Assembly: GCA_039602395.1 (NCBI GenBank)
Contig: JBCNJP010000006.1
Location: 11,954,952-12,018,951 of the forward strand
Source: Deinandra increscens subsp. villosa
Lineage: Eukaryota > Streptophyta > Magnoliopsida > Asterales > Asteraceae
Reading direction: 5' to 3'
DNA length: 64,000 bases
This document shows, one piece after another, positions 1 through 10,330 of this stretch. Below the pieces are notes generated by a model. That model did not search any database. It was not told where the DNA came from and worked only from the letters and a program-made list of their open reading frames with translations. The position numbers were made by a program, and so were the translations under genes. Within the stretch, counting starts at the first letter, position 1; every line of letters starts with the position of its first letter.

Positions 1-21
1 ATTTGCTCAATGACTTCATGA

Positions 22-1688
22 ATGAACAAAAAACAACAAAGTACAGAACTACATCAGAATTTCTGCAGTAGTTCCGTACAAATAGAAGAATTGTCAAAAC
101 AGATAGAGAACAACAGTCAGAAAATAGCTGAACTACAAGAAGAGTTGAAAGCAATGAAGAAAAACAGCAAGCAACAAATCAATCTGATCTCTGACTAGCT
201 GAGAGCTTTGCAAGAAAAGGAGTGGAAACTAAAAGGAGGAAAACAAGAATCACTACAAAATCAGATCAAGGAACTGAATAAAATGGTTCAAAAGGCACTA
301 CAAATCTATGAAACCAAAGGAGAAGAGTTGCTGAATAAGATCAAAGGAGAATTCAGTATTCTACACAAGGAAATAAAAGAAGAAAACTCAAATATGATAA
401 AGATAAATTCAGATCGGATACTCCTAGAGAGAAGAATGAAAAATCTATCCAAACAAGTAACATAAGCCAATCCACTTAAGAAGCCTTCAGAAAAGGAGAC
501 CAGAACTCCTCCGGTCATCAATCATGATGATTCCCCTCCCAGTCAAAGCGAAAGACAGATCCTGATGAACTCGAGTCCTTTCCTAAAAGAAAGAAACACG
601 ATCAATGCAAGCCCAGTCTATCTCCTGATCACTCGATACCACCACCACCACCAAGACAGCCTGCACAGAAGTCAAGTCGGCATGTGGTTCCAGCCTCATC
701 AGGTACCTCTATCAAAACTCAAACTGCAGGTACCTCAAAATCCACAAAGGAATCTGAAAAAGGCAAGGAGAAAGACACATATCTAGGGGGAGACCTCAAT
801 GCTCCTGAGGTCTCAATAGCCTCTCAATCTTTATTTGAAGATAACTACGAAAAAGAAAAAAAGGATCGAGGAGGAACTATGGCATGAAAAGAGAAGGTGT
901 GAAGACATATTCCTTCAAGAAACAGAACAACTTTCTCAAATGAGCCCAAGGAGCAAAAAGATTTTTGAGGAGAAAATCAACAACTTGCCATTTGAAAGAG
1001 ACTGGATGCACTCAGATGCCACCATCCTGCAACTTGATGAGATCAAAGAAAGATAACAAAGGGGAAATCCTTTCACTCAATACTTCAATTCTTACAAAAT
1101 CACTACCACTGCAAACAGTCGTCAACCATATACATTCATTGATGCAGATCTTGATCAAGTTAGTGAAATGCACATTTTGTCGCTCATCAAAAGCTATATG
1201 ACAAATGGTTCAACAAGCCTCGGGAATAGAAGAGCAATACATCGACTTAGGGAGGCAGGAAAGAAGATATACAACAGGTATGCTCTAATTGACTATGAGC
1301 TGGCTATACACACTGGTCTAAAGAAACTTGCCATACAGACTGTAAAAGAAGACCTTCCCTCTGATTAAAGTGGAAAGGATCTAAACTAATTCCAAGCACT
1401 TGTGAAATAGGGATCTGCTTCAGAAATCACAATACACAGAAAAGGTTCTTCGGAATCAGCCAGTGTCATGCCTACTCCGATGCATCTCTAAGATTCATCT
1501 CATTCCTACTAAATGATAACACAGAAACTGAGCCTGAGACTACAAGAAGAAGGGAACTTATGATCAAAACAATAGAAGATCTAAAACAACACAGAATGCT
1601 ACAAAAGGAACTACATAGAGCCTGTTGGAGTCCTCTTCGCAAGAAATTCTCTGTAAAAGAAGACTCTGTAACCGGAATTCTCTCATAA
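22..1688 (+). pseudogene. Gag-like reading frame of an LTR element with no pol
   Basis: A broken reading frame runs from ATG at 22 to TAA at 1686-1688. The first ~145 codons are Lys/Glu/Gln-rich and look like a coiled coil, with one in-frame TAG near 187. A Pro/Ser-rich linker follows (about 470-800) with a polyproline run near 640. The rest (about 835-1688) is helical, with no zinc knuckle, protease or RT motif. Breaks: a frameshift near 540-560, another near 855, a stop at 1054-1056, stops after 1365 and a frameshift near 1430. A polypurine tract and LTR follow directly, so this reads as the 3' end of a gag-only or otherwise pol-less element. I do not recognise the protein family. A caulimovirid-like ORF is an alternative but no diagnostic domain supports it. 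Confidence 0.5.
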
Positions 1689-1792
1689 AAATGTAACATA
1701 GCTCTATGCATCCTGTTGGTCTTTCAAAAATTTGCATTTTATGTTACATTCTCTCCCTCTCTCTCCCTTTGTTTTATTTTCTTCAAATACTT

Positions 1793-1802
1793 AGGGGAAG
1801 AT
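1793..1802 (+). promoter_or_regulatory. Polypurine tract before the first LTR
   Basis: A purine run (AGGGGAAGAT) abuts the TGTTAGAAC start of the LTR. It is preceded by a CT-rich stretch (about 1750-1785). This is the expected position for plus-strand priming. Confidence 0.7.
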
Positions 1803-2511
1803 TGTTAGAACACAATGTAAATGTAACATAAAACAGTTAAGTATTAGAAGAAAAGACAAGATATATCCTTAAAAGAGAAAGGATATGAAAGTCTGTATGA
1901 ATTACACATTTCTGCATGATTCCTGTACTCATACAGAACTACTCCGGAAATTCCGAAGTAGTTCTGTAAAGACTAAATTCTACAGAAATCCTCATTTCTG
2001 TACAAGGCTTCTAATGGGAAGCAGCAATAGTCATCAAAGAAGAGTCCTGAAGGAGTTCTGGATTATCAGAAGATAAAGATTACGAGAAGAACAAATTCTA
2101 CCTTTGTGTGAAGAACAAGCAAAATAAATGCCAACTTGACATTAATCACGAAAGCAGTTGAAAAAGAGATAAATTGAATATCTTCAATTTATCTCTATTG
2201 ACACACTCCAACATCAACCGTCCTCAACCACCTTATCCAAATGCAACTTGCTACATCTTCCTATAAATGGCAAGCTGACTTCACCAAACAAAGCAAGACA
2301 TCACGCATACAATTCAATATCTTCTCAAGGCAATTACAACATCACTCCGATAGAAAAGTTATTTCTGTTGATACATAGTTATACTATAAACTCGTGTAAA
2401 CCATTAATCACATCTGAGATATACAGAATAACCCTTTTATGAATTATTGTCTTCCAATTTGATTTACTTTCCGAAACTTGTTTATCTTGTTTAAATCAAA
2501 TTGTGCCAACA
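1803..2511 (+). repeat. 3' LTR (709 bp) of the first element
   Basis: The LTR starts TGTTAG and ends CCAACA, imperfect terminal inverted repeats bounded by TG/CA, directly after a polypurine tract. It has a TATA box (CTATAAATGG, 2261-2270). Two strong hairpins lie in U3. At 1932-1968, 12-bp perfect arms enclose an inner CGGAA/TTCCG stem. At 2165-2196, 13-bp perfect arms enclose a 6-nt loop, about 65 bp upstream of the TATA box. The 5' LTR is outside the window, so the end at 2511 is inferred from the terminal CA. Confidence 0.65.
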
Positions 2512-3288
2512 TTGTCTTAGAGCCCCTCACGGGACCCAACAACTTATGTGTCATAAATCTGATTGTATGAAGGTGTTGTAGCACAAGTTTGGGTAAACAA
2601 AGCCTTGGAGGCAATGGACCCTTTAACGGGTCAAACGGGTTGGGTAAACCTGTAGACAAGTAAGAATTGTTAAATATTGATTACCGATTATTGTTGTACA
2701 TAATAACATGATTTTAAGTGTTTTGAGGGTCTATGATGCATAATCTAAGGCCTTAACTAGCTCAAGAGAAGCTGGTAGAAAACATGGGAAAGTAACAAAA
2801 AATTTGGCTAAGTATAAATCTGGCCAAAATTAGCCAGATCCCTGGGAAAATGGCTCCAAGCGTATCACTTGGAGCACATGACGCGGGAAGCGATACGTGT
2901 AAAGTTCCAAGCGTATTGTTTGGAGTTAAGGTTATCCTAAGCGATACGCTTAGGAGCCCGATTTTGCTTGTTTTTCTTCATTGTGTGATGTTGTTACACA
3001 TTGGGTTAGGGGAAGGCCTAATGGATGCTTGTCAACCGGATGGGGAACCGATCACTCGAAGACCAAAGTTCTCGTTTCATATTTTGTTTTTTTTTTTTGA
3101 AAAAAATGTGAATGTTGTTAATCCAATTTAAGGATGTCAAACTTGTCAATGGGTTGTATTGTAATTGTTAACCATAATGTTGGTACTATGGGACTAACAA
3201 ACAACATGTTTTGTACAAAATTTTTCTAGCACCAAATTATATAAAGTAAATGGTTATGTTTGGCATAAAATTGTATACGGCTGTTACA
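2512..3288 (+). repeat. LTR remnant of Gypsy A with dyad repeats
   Basis: No gene here. The block ends in TGTTACA just before the primer site, as an LTR should. A TATA-like TATAAAT lies at 2812-2818. Just downstream are repeated dyads built on CCAAGCG/AAGCGATACG: CTCCAAG...CTTGGAG (2854-2874) and CCTAAGCG..CGCTTAGG (2936-2954). It is far shorter than the 2.58-kb LTR of related element B and is probably 5'-truncated. An A/T run lies near 3085-3110. Confidence 0.5.
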
Positions 3289-3291
3289 ATT

Positions 3292-3305
3292 TGGTATCAG
3301 AGCCA
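3292..3305 (+). promoter_or_regulatory. Primer binding site of Gypsy A (initiator tRNA-Met)
   Basis: TGGTATCAGAGCCA matches the usual plant initiator tRNA-Met primer site and follows the LTR end TGTTACA by three bases. It fixes the orientation of A as plus. Confidence 0.85.
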
Positions 3306-3472
3306 TGGTTTGAGCGATTCAAGTACCCAGGGAGTACTAGAACTCAAATCATGTGCTCAAGGAACGGGAAAGGTGATCAGTTCATGCTTGACAAAGCATC
3401 CGGGTAAGACGATTAGCCCCGAAATTAATACTATTGTTTATATTTAATTGAATAAATGATTCCTATAGATCA

Positions 3473-4540
3473 ATGATGGACCATGATGGCGGTGATGCTA
3501 CAAAGGAACAGAGAAGGCAGGCTTTGAGGGCCCAAATTTCTGAAGAAGTAGGAAATGCCATTCAAACGGCCATCCCTGAGTATGTGCATAAGATCAAAGA
3601 GGATATATTAGAAACCATGAACGAGAAGTTCAAGGAGCTGAAAAGTGCTCTCCTAAACAAAGGGGTGGCAAGCACGCCGAAGAAGAAGGGGAGCTCCTTC
3701 AAGGATTTTATGGCATGTAAACCCCCATAATATATGGGCGATGCGGACCCGATAGCATGTCATTGTTGGGTGACTAATGTAGAGGGGTTGTTTAGAAGAT
3801 GCCACTGTGTGGCAGCTGACTAAGTTATCTATGCCACGGGTCTACTAGTAGATTGGGCTAAAGATTGGTGGGACGCAAAGGTCCTAGAGAAAGGTGAGGA
3901 GGTGGCAAACACTCTAACTTGGGCGAAATTTAAAGAATTGTTCATTGAACATCATTGTCCGCCCTCCATGATAAATGAATTGAAACAGGAGTTCCTCAAG
4001 CTTGAGCAAGGGGAGACTCAAACTGTTGATGAGATCACCAGTATCTTCCTTGATGTGCTTCCAACTGAAGGGGCATGGATGTTTTTCTACCGCAATATGT
4101 TAAAGGTGAAAATCAAGAATTTTCTGCCCCTTAACCAATTCACCACGGTGGAACAAATGATCAACATCGCTCGGGTGAGATAAAATGACATAATCAGGGA
4201 AGAAGCCCGGGAGGCAAGAAAACCCACTAGGGGAAACCTAATCCTCCCAAAACCACGATGTCGGGAATACCACTGGGAGGTCTTCAAACTCCCAGAACCA
4301 GAACAAGCGGGCCGATAACTCGAGGAGTAGTTTTAATAACAACAATGACAATGGCGGCGGATATCAGAACAACCAGGGTGGTAGTGGCAAAAATCAGGGC
4401 AGATACAAAGGGAAGGCACACTTCTGCAACCGGTGCAACTTGCACCACACTAGAAAATGAAAGAAATTGAATTATACACGTTGTGGAAAGGCATGCCATG
4501 TGGCAAAGGCCTGTTAGAGAGAACTACTGAATCGACCGAA
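3473..4540 (+). pseudogene. Gypsy A gag remnant (capsid and zinc knuckle)
   Basis: From ATG at 3473 the frame gives an acidic N-terminus, a Lys-rich stretch and the capsid start (FKDFMACKPP), then a stop at 3728-3730. Capsid-like sequence resumes (DWWDAK near 3870; WAKFKELFIEHHCPPSMI from 3920) to a stop at 4181-4183. A basic, Asn-rich region with a decayed Cys/His knuckle follows (about 4430-4510), and a further knuckle-like CFKCGTSGH near 4567. Gag normally forms the virus-like particle and packages the RNA; this copy has several stops and frameshifts and cannot. Gypsy C (18517) carries the better-preserved homologue. Confidence 0.75.
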
Positions 4541-5040
4541 GCTGAATAATGATAGCCCTAGGGGGTGTTTCAAGTGCGGAACGTCGGGGCACATAAAGAA
4601 AGATTGTACGCAGCTTAAAAGGAACGGCAACAACGGTGGCCACCACAACAATAATAACAATGGTGGTGGAAACGGTGGAAATGGTGCCAAGGGGCGAGCT
4701 TTTGTAATGGGCTCTGGAGAAGCAAGAAACGATGGAAACGTAATTATCGGTAAGTTTCTCCTCAATAACTACTTTGCCATCGTTTTATTTGATTTTGGTG
4801 CTGAGAAAAGTTTCATTTCAACTAAATTTTGTAAGTTGATAAAAGCTACCCTAACCCCACTAAAAGCTAAGTACACAGTTGAATTAGCTAATGGTAAGCT
4901 ACATGATGCAACCCACATAGTCAAAGACTATACACTAGAACTATCAGGTCACAAACTAAGTATAGACATGATGCATTTCACCATTGGTAGTTTAACATGA
5001 TAGTTGGCATGAAGTGGCTGTCCGAGCATTAGGAAAAAAT
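4541..5040 (+). pseudogene. Gypsy A aspartic protease remnant
   Basis: After a GN-rich linker ending GRAFVMGSGEA, the frame starting 4707 matches the protease of B: LFDFGAEKSFIST where B has LFDSGAERSFIST. The catalytic triad D-S-G is therefore D-F-G here. TVELANGKLHDATHIVKDY and the LSGHKLSIDMM segment are conserved. The frame is lost near 5000, just before the MDWLS-like motif. Confidence 0.75.
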
Positions 5041-5866
5041 CATCTGCCAAGAAAAGGTCATATGAGTACCAAGCACAGGCGTAAACGTGTCTTCGAAAGG
5101 GACATGTAGCCATCCTGGCAACGATTATGGATCAAACTATGGTGGAAAGAAAGATTGAGGATTTCCTGATAGTTCGAGACTATCCCAAGGTGTTTCCTGA
5201 GGAGTTACCCGATCTTCCTCCACACCGGTAAGTAGAATTTGGCATTGACCTCACCACTGGAGCAGCTCCTATTGCTTGACCTCTTTACCTTTGGCGGTAA
5301 ATGAACTAAAAGAACTATCCACACAACTGCAGGAGTTACTGGATAAGGGTTTGTATCAGACCTAGCTCGTCATCCTGGGGAGCCCCTGTACTTTTTCTTA
5401 AGAAGAAGGATGGGACATTCAGGATGTGCATAGACTAACGCGAACTTAACAAGGTTACGATTAAGAATGAGTAGCCTCTCCCACGAATTTATGATTTGTT
5501 TGATCAGCTCCAAGGGTCTAGTTACTACTCCAAGATCGATATGAGATCAGGATACCATCAACTTTGAGTCCACGAGGAGGACATATCAAAGATGGCTTTC
5601 CAAACACGTTATGGCCATTATGAGTTCTTAGTTATGCCTTTCGGACTAATGAACACACCCACGGTATTTATGGACCTCATGAACCGCGTGTGTAAACCGT
5701 ATCTGGATAAATTCATCATCGTGTTCATTGACGACATCTTAATCTATTCGAAAACCAAAGCTGACGAGCATGAAGAATATCTGCGGTGAATTATAGAATT
5801 GTTAAAGCAAGAACAACTTTACGCAAAATTCTCCAAGTGCGATTTTTGAATCTGGGAGGTCCAATT
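5041..5866 (+). pseudogene. Gypsy A reverse transcriptase, 5' part
   Basis: Broken RT with VNELKELSTQLQ near 5300, KKKDGTFRMCID near 5405, YGHYEFLVMPFGLMNTP (from 5610) and the catalytic FIDDILIYSK (near 5727). Multiple stops and indels lie between 5040 and 5590. Coding stops abruptly at 5866 where B is inserted; the same codons continue at 15793. Dead copy. Confidence 0.85.
5862..5866 (+). repeat. Target site duplication of Gypsy B, left copy (CAATT)
   Basis: CAATT precedes the TGTGACATCC start of the B LTR, and CAATT at 15788-15792 follows its last TGTGACA. The 5-bp match is perfect. Gypsy C at about 29325-29335 has the uninterrupted related sequence, confirming the insertion point. Confidence 0.95.
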
Positions 5867-6142
5867 TGTGACATCCGAGAATTTCAAGGTTTACTTCCGT
5901 TAGACAATTCCGTTAGTTACGTTATAAGTGTTAACTTAGTAACTAATGCTTAACTAGGCCGAATACGTCCACGTCCTTTGGTTGATCACCGAACCCGTCC
6001 ATATGTGTTATGTGTTTAACTATTTATTGTCATTATGTGCAATGTGATTTAAATACATGATTTAGTATTGTGAATAGCATGACAAACTGTAAAAATCGTG
6101 TTTATCGTGCTTAAAATGTGACCCTAACTTTTGGTAGCCAGC

Positions 6143-6253
6143 GAAACTACCGAGCGAAACTACAGATGTCGCCCGGTAGTCTAGCCAAGCTCACTCGGAT
6201 AACATGAGATCAGACCCAGTTTCGCCTGGCCAGCGAAACTGCCAGCGAAACTA
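6143..6253 (+). repeat. AGCGAAACT motif cluster upstream of the B TATA box
   Basis: Degenerate copies of AGCGAAACT/GGCGAAACT and the reverse form AGTTTCGC recur about every 10-40 bp and stop within about 10 bp of the TATA box at 6261. The 3' LTR copy is at about 13482-13590. Confidence 0.85.
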
Positions 6254-6769
6254 GGCCTCTGATATATAATATCTTAATAAACCCTAGTTTCTCCATTTGC
6301 CTCCTTTACACAAAAACACACACACACTCCATCTTTCTCCTGGAAATCTGGTCAGTCGAGATTCACACCGAGCCATCGAGATCTCAGCCCCGAACCATCA
6401 TCCATCAAGCTTAGAGATCGAACCGTGAGTCCCAAAACCACCATTTTTATGTTTTCTATGTGTTTTCTTAAAAAGCATGCTTAGATCTTCATAGAATCAC
6501 TTGATCTTCTGATATGTCGTTTAGGAATGATAGATCTACAATAAAGTCAGTAACTTTACGTGTGAAATCCATCCATGATGAAGATTTATGCTAGTTTAGG
6601 TCATTTTAGGGTTTAAAATGCAATTTTGGTGATTTGATGATAAAAATCCATGTTTAAGGTGTTAAAATGACTTCTGTGATGTTGGTAAATGGTTATGTAT
6701 GCTAGATAATGAATTACATGTAGATATGGAAGCTGTTAGATTGATTTTTAGGCTGATTCGTAAGTTTTT

Positions 6770-7085
6770 CGCGACCAGCGAAACTAGCCTGTTCTCTGGG
6801 CGAAACTATGTAGCGAAACTATGTACATCTCCTTCCAGCGACACTATACAGCGAAACTATAGTGTCGCCGGGTAAACCAACCAGACCTAGCTCGAGCGAA
6901 TCTACCGAGCGAAATTCCCTGAACGAAAGTTCAAACCAGTTTCGGGCGAAACTAGGCTAGCGAAACTGTGCCAACAGTTTCGAGCGAAACTAGCCTAGCG
7001 AAACTGTGTCATCGGGTATTGCCTAGCGAAAGTGCTGCCCGTGCACACAGCGAAACTGCCTAGCGAAACTGCTAGCGAAACTGAG
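6770..7085 (+). repeat. AGCGAAACT motif array downstream of the B TATA box
   Basis: More than fifteen copies or near-copies of AGCGAAACT occur in ~320 bp, several paired with the reverse form (for example CAGTTTCGAGCGAAACT near 6975), so they can fold. Copies differ slightly and spacing is irregular, so this is not a simple tandem repeat. It recurs at about 14110-14430 in the 3' LTR. Confidence 0.85.
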
Positions 7086-8449
7086 ACCAGAATCCAAACT
7101 TGTGCAAATTTGCTTGAATGTTATGCCATGACTCACATGATTATGCTATGATGAAACATGCTATGATTTCTGTAATATGATGAACCCTTGTTTATGATCA
7201 ACCATCGGTGTCGTGTGTCGTTATGTCGTGTCGTAGTTCCAACGTGCTATGTTATGGGCCATAGTGACGTTAAGTAAAGATTAGACACAAAACTAATACT
7301 TAAGACCTAAACGTGTTCATAGGTTTTCGATAAGCAAACAATACTTGGATTATATAGCAAGTGTAGCAGTGCAACCCAAGGTGAGTGTCACTAACCCATT
7401 TACCGTGAACCCGTTTGGGTCACGCTGAATAACTTAATGAAAAACAATGCTGACAACCTTATGAGAGCTATGCACCTCTCAGATGAACTTGAATCCGGGA
7501 ATGCTTGGCACCCACTTGATGAACTTGAAGTGCTTTATGGGAAGCACTTGTGAAATACTTAAACAACTAATTCTAAAACGAAACTGAAAAATGTTTTCGG
7601 GATTCATAAGAACCCCAAAGTAAACCGTTTTAATATGACTAGTGTAGGTTAAAGTCTAAACCAATGATATCACATGATTTCTAAGGATGCCTTAAAAACT
7701 TAAAAGTCCTCAACTAAATTGTACCATTAATTGTAAAGCGAGGGGATGTTGGGTAGATCTACTGGAGTTTGACAAACTCCGCCCCGTGGCACGGGGAGTG
7801 CACGGAGGTACAATATCAGCCTATTTGACCGTGATCCCGGGAGGACACGGGGGAGGCAAAACCGCGATGACGTAGGTCCGCAGAACAGAATGGCACGGCC
7901 TCTACCATATTGGTCAGCTTTGGTACAAACTTCCTTAGTGCATGGAACAACGGATTAGCTACCCGCGATATCGGTTGACCGCTTTAACTTTACTTAACTA
8001 GTGCATATTAGGTAATACATCACTTGGCAATGTTTATAAAACTAATACTTATTACATGTTGATGAATACGATTATGAGACCGGGCCAATGCATGTCATGC
8101 CCACCGTGAACTCACCAACCGTTAGGTTGACACTTGCGTGGTTTAAACTTTTGCAGATCGCTAAGGAGTATCCGCTGGAGGTTGGCATGGCACTTGAAGA
8201 TTTCTTATTTTAAACTCAAACTTGGGAATTTAATAACAATTCATGTTTTGTAATTTAAGCACGTGGTTAGTGCTAAGATACTTATGTTTATTTTCCGCTG
8301 CGTACTTTTAAAAAACTGTTTTGATTATGAACACCTGGACTTTACTCTGATTCGTTTAGTATTTGTAACTAATGGTTGTGGTCCTGGTTTGCTCGCACCC
8401 CTTAACGGTATAAACTCCGTTAGTGGTTGATTCTGGGGGTGTGACAGAT

Positions 8450-8464
8450 TGGTATCAGAGCCAT
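8450..8464 (+). promoter_or_regulatory. Primer binding site of Gypsy B (initiator tRNA-Met)
   Basis: TGGTATCAGAGCCAT begins three bases after the 5' LTR end TGTGACA. Confidence 0.95.
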
Positions 8465-9007
8465 AAGTTGCAGAGAACTGGAATCATTTTCGAAAAACGA
8501 TTTGGAAACTGCAACTTGAAAACCTTAGTTACAAACGAACAAACAAATTCCCAAAACCAAAATTTTTACGTGCCAACCTGGGATACTCGCTCTGCTGTGT
8601 AAGTAAAAGCTTAGTACGTATGTATATATATATATATATATAAATATATATATAGACCGTGTCTAGGAAGTCTAACGGAAAACCTTAGGAGGAAAATTTT
8701 CACACACGAATACGAAACGCGAACGCTAATACGCGCACTATTCCGGGGGAAAGCGACAACGAAACGATGCTACACGCTACGTCCTGATTTCTACTACGAT
8801 GACTACGCCGACGGTGACTTTTATGGGAAAGCCGACTTTCGACGATAGCTACTTACGACTTACGACGATCTCCGACGACGCCTCGATTTTGCACGAAAAT
8901 TTTTCTGGACTAATAGAGGGATAACGGGAAATTGCTAATATACATATTATGGGATATGTATAGAATATAACTATGATTGAACACTGGCTACTTTAACTGT
9001 CCAGAAA
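8465..9007 (+). other. Gypsy B untranslated leader
   Basis: 543 bp between the primer site and the Gag ATG with no open frame of note. It holds a TA microsatellite (about 8621-8653) and a stretch with repeated ACGAC triplet-like motifs (about 8795-8885). In related elements this region holds packaging signals; I see no diagnostic one. Confidence 0.7.
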
Positions 9008-10189
9008 ATGTCGGGAGGAGATGGAAGGAACAACATTACCCTAACACCTGCAGAACTACAAGCAATGATAAACGCACACGTACAAGCCGCAGTGGCAGCC
9101 GTCCATGCTACAATCGCCGCGCAGCAAGCCATCCATTTGGCTCATCAGCTTACTAAACAGGTGAATGAGGGAGGTACACTTCCTGCAAGAGCCTCTGAGA
9201 AGATTGCCTTAAGTAACAAGAGAAAGGCTGATGAAGAAACTCCTGGAAACTCAATGAACAATCGGAGTGTTGGAAACAAAAGGCCTGGGAACAGCGGTGG
9301 TAACAACCGCCAAGGTGGGAATGGAAACTACAAGGGCAAACTGCCCAGGTGCAACAAGTGTGGGAAGCATCACACCGGTATCTGCAGAATGAGTTTGAAC
9401 TGCGAGAGATGTGGCAAGAAAGGCCATGAAGCAAAAGACTGTTGGACGATGTTACCTAAGCCACAAAACCTCCCAAGGCGAAACAACAGCAACAACCGTA
9501 ACAACAACAATGAAGCTCCCAGAGGAAATGGTAATGGGAACTGCTATGAATGTGGTGTTCCAGGCCACATGAAGAGGGACCGCCCACAGTTGAGAGAACA
9601 GGGAGACAATAACAGGAACGGTAATCGGGGAAATGGCAACGGAAATGGAAACGACAGAGGAAGAGCTTTCGTCATGGGTCAAGAAGAAGCTCGCAACGAC
9701 GCCGACGTGATTAATGGTAAATTTATATTGAATGGTTTCTTTGCTACTGTATTGTTTGATTCTGGTGCTGAAAGAAGTTTTATTTCCACTAAATTTGCTA
9801 AGTTGATTAATGCTAAACCGATTGCCCTAGACGCTAAGTATGTGGTAGAGCTAGCAAATGGTAAACTTCATGATACAACTCAGATAGTTAAGGACTGTAA
9901 GTTAGAACTAGCTGGCCATACGTTAGGAATCGACCTTATGCCTTTCCCGATTGGTAGTTTTGATGTTATAGTAGGAATGGATTGGTTATCTGAAAACCGC
10001 GCTGAAATTTTATGTCAAGAAAAAGTGGTTCGTATTCCACTCAAGGACGGTGAAGTGTTAACAGTTCAAGGTGAGAAAGGTGGAACAGTCACCGGTATTA
10101 TTTCGTTTCTCAAAGCTCAAAAGTGCCTTCGTAAAGGTCACTTCGCGATTCTTGCAAACGTCACCGATATCGACACCTCCCGAGCGTAG
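9008..10189 (+). CDS. Gypsy B Gag-protease, capsid domain deleted (393 aa)
   Basis: ATG at 9008 opens MSGGDG. Residues 1-40 are the Ala/Gln-rich N-terminus, then the frame jumps to AIHLAHQLTKQ, which in Gypsy C's gag lies at the end of the capsid domain. The ~150-residue capsid core is therefore absent, by an in-frame deletion near 9120. Three zinc knuckles follow: CNKCGKHHTGIC, CERCGKKGHEAKDC, and CYECGVPGHMKRDR, whose last Cys is Arg. Asn/Gly-rich linkers join them. The aspartic protease has LFDSGAERSFIS (near residue 250) and DVIVGMDWLS (near 320). The frame ends at 10189 through a single-base frameshift; pol continues in another frame. Without capsid it should not build particles alone. 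Confidence 0.9.
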   Translation: MSGGDGRNNITLTPAELQAMINAHVQAAVAAVHATIAAQQAIHLAHQLTKQVNEGGTLPARASEKIALSNKRKADEETPGNSMNNRSVGNKRPGNSGGNNRQGGNGNYKGKLPRCNKCGKHHTGICRMSLNCERCGKKGHEAKDCWTMLPKPQNLPRRNNSNNRNNNNEAPRGNGNGNCYECGVPGHMKRDRPQLREQGDNNRNGNRGNGNGNGNDRGRAFVMGQEEARNDADVINGKFILNGFFATVLFDSGAERSFISTKFAKLINAKPIALDAKYVVELANGKLHDTTQIVKDCKLELAGHTLGIDLMPFPIGSFDVIVGMDWLSENRAEILCQEKVVRIPLKDGEVLTVQGEKGGTVTGIISFLKAQKCLRKGHFAILANVTDIDTSRA

Positions 10190-10330
10190 AATCGACGACT
10201 ACCCGATAGTCCGCGACTTCCAAGATGTATTTCCTGAAGATCTGCCTGGGTTGCCTCCATTTCGAGCAAGTCGAGTTTGGAATCGACTTAGCTCCTGGAG
10301 CCGTCTCCGATTGCACGCGCACCTTACCGT
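10190..10330 (+). pseudogene. Gypsy B protease-RT linker with two frameshifts
   Basis: The linker (RRIDDYPIVRDFQDVFPED) is read in a different frame from the protease. It shifts again near 10300, where the GIDLAPG-like segment lies in yet another frame, before joining the RT frame at 10331. Each shift is explained by one extra base, judged against Gypsy C at 28620-28760. Sequencing or assembly error is possible. Confidence 0.8.

Larger units (their letters stand above)
5867..8446 (+). repeat. 5' LTR of Gypsy B (2,580 bp)
   Basis: Begins TGTGACATCC and ends GGGTGTGACA, directly before the primer site. U3 contains a short AGCGAAACT cluster (about 6143-6253) ending just before a TATA box (GATATATAAT, 6261-6270). 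A CT-rich stretch and CA repeats follow (6300-6340). A second, larger AGCGAAACT array lies at about 6770-7085, downstream of the TATA box. A GC-rich block with CGTGGCACGGGG lies near 7785. No coding sequence. Confidence 0.95.

Noticed and set aside
1..1688. Reading the first element as an endogenous pararetrovirus (caulimovirid)
   Set aside because: No RT, movement-protein or coat zinc-finger motif is visible, while a polypurine tract and a TG...CA LTR follow.
4514..4765. Pro/Leu-rich open frame on the minus strand
   Set aside because: It is the antisense of Gypsy A's Asn/Gly-rich knuckle linker; other minus-strand frames of the Gypsy Gag regions are the same kind of shadow.
6770..7085. AGCGAAACT array as a CRISPR array or satellite
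   Set aside because: Plant nuclear LTR context, 9-bp motif, irregular spacing and no constant-length spacers or fixed period.
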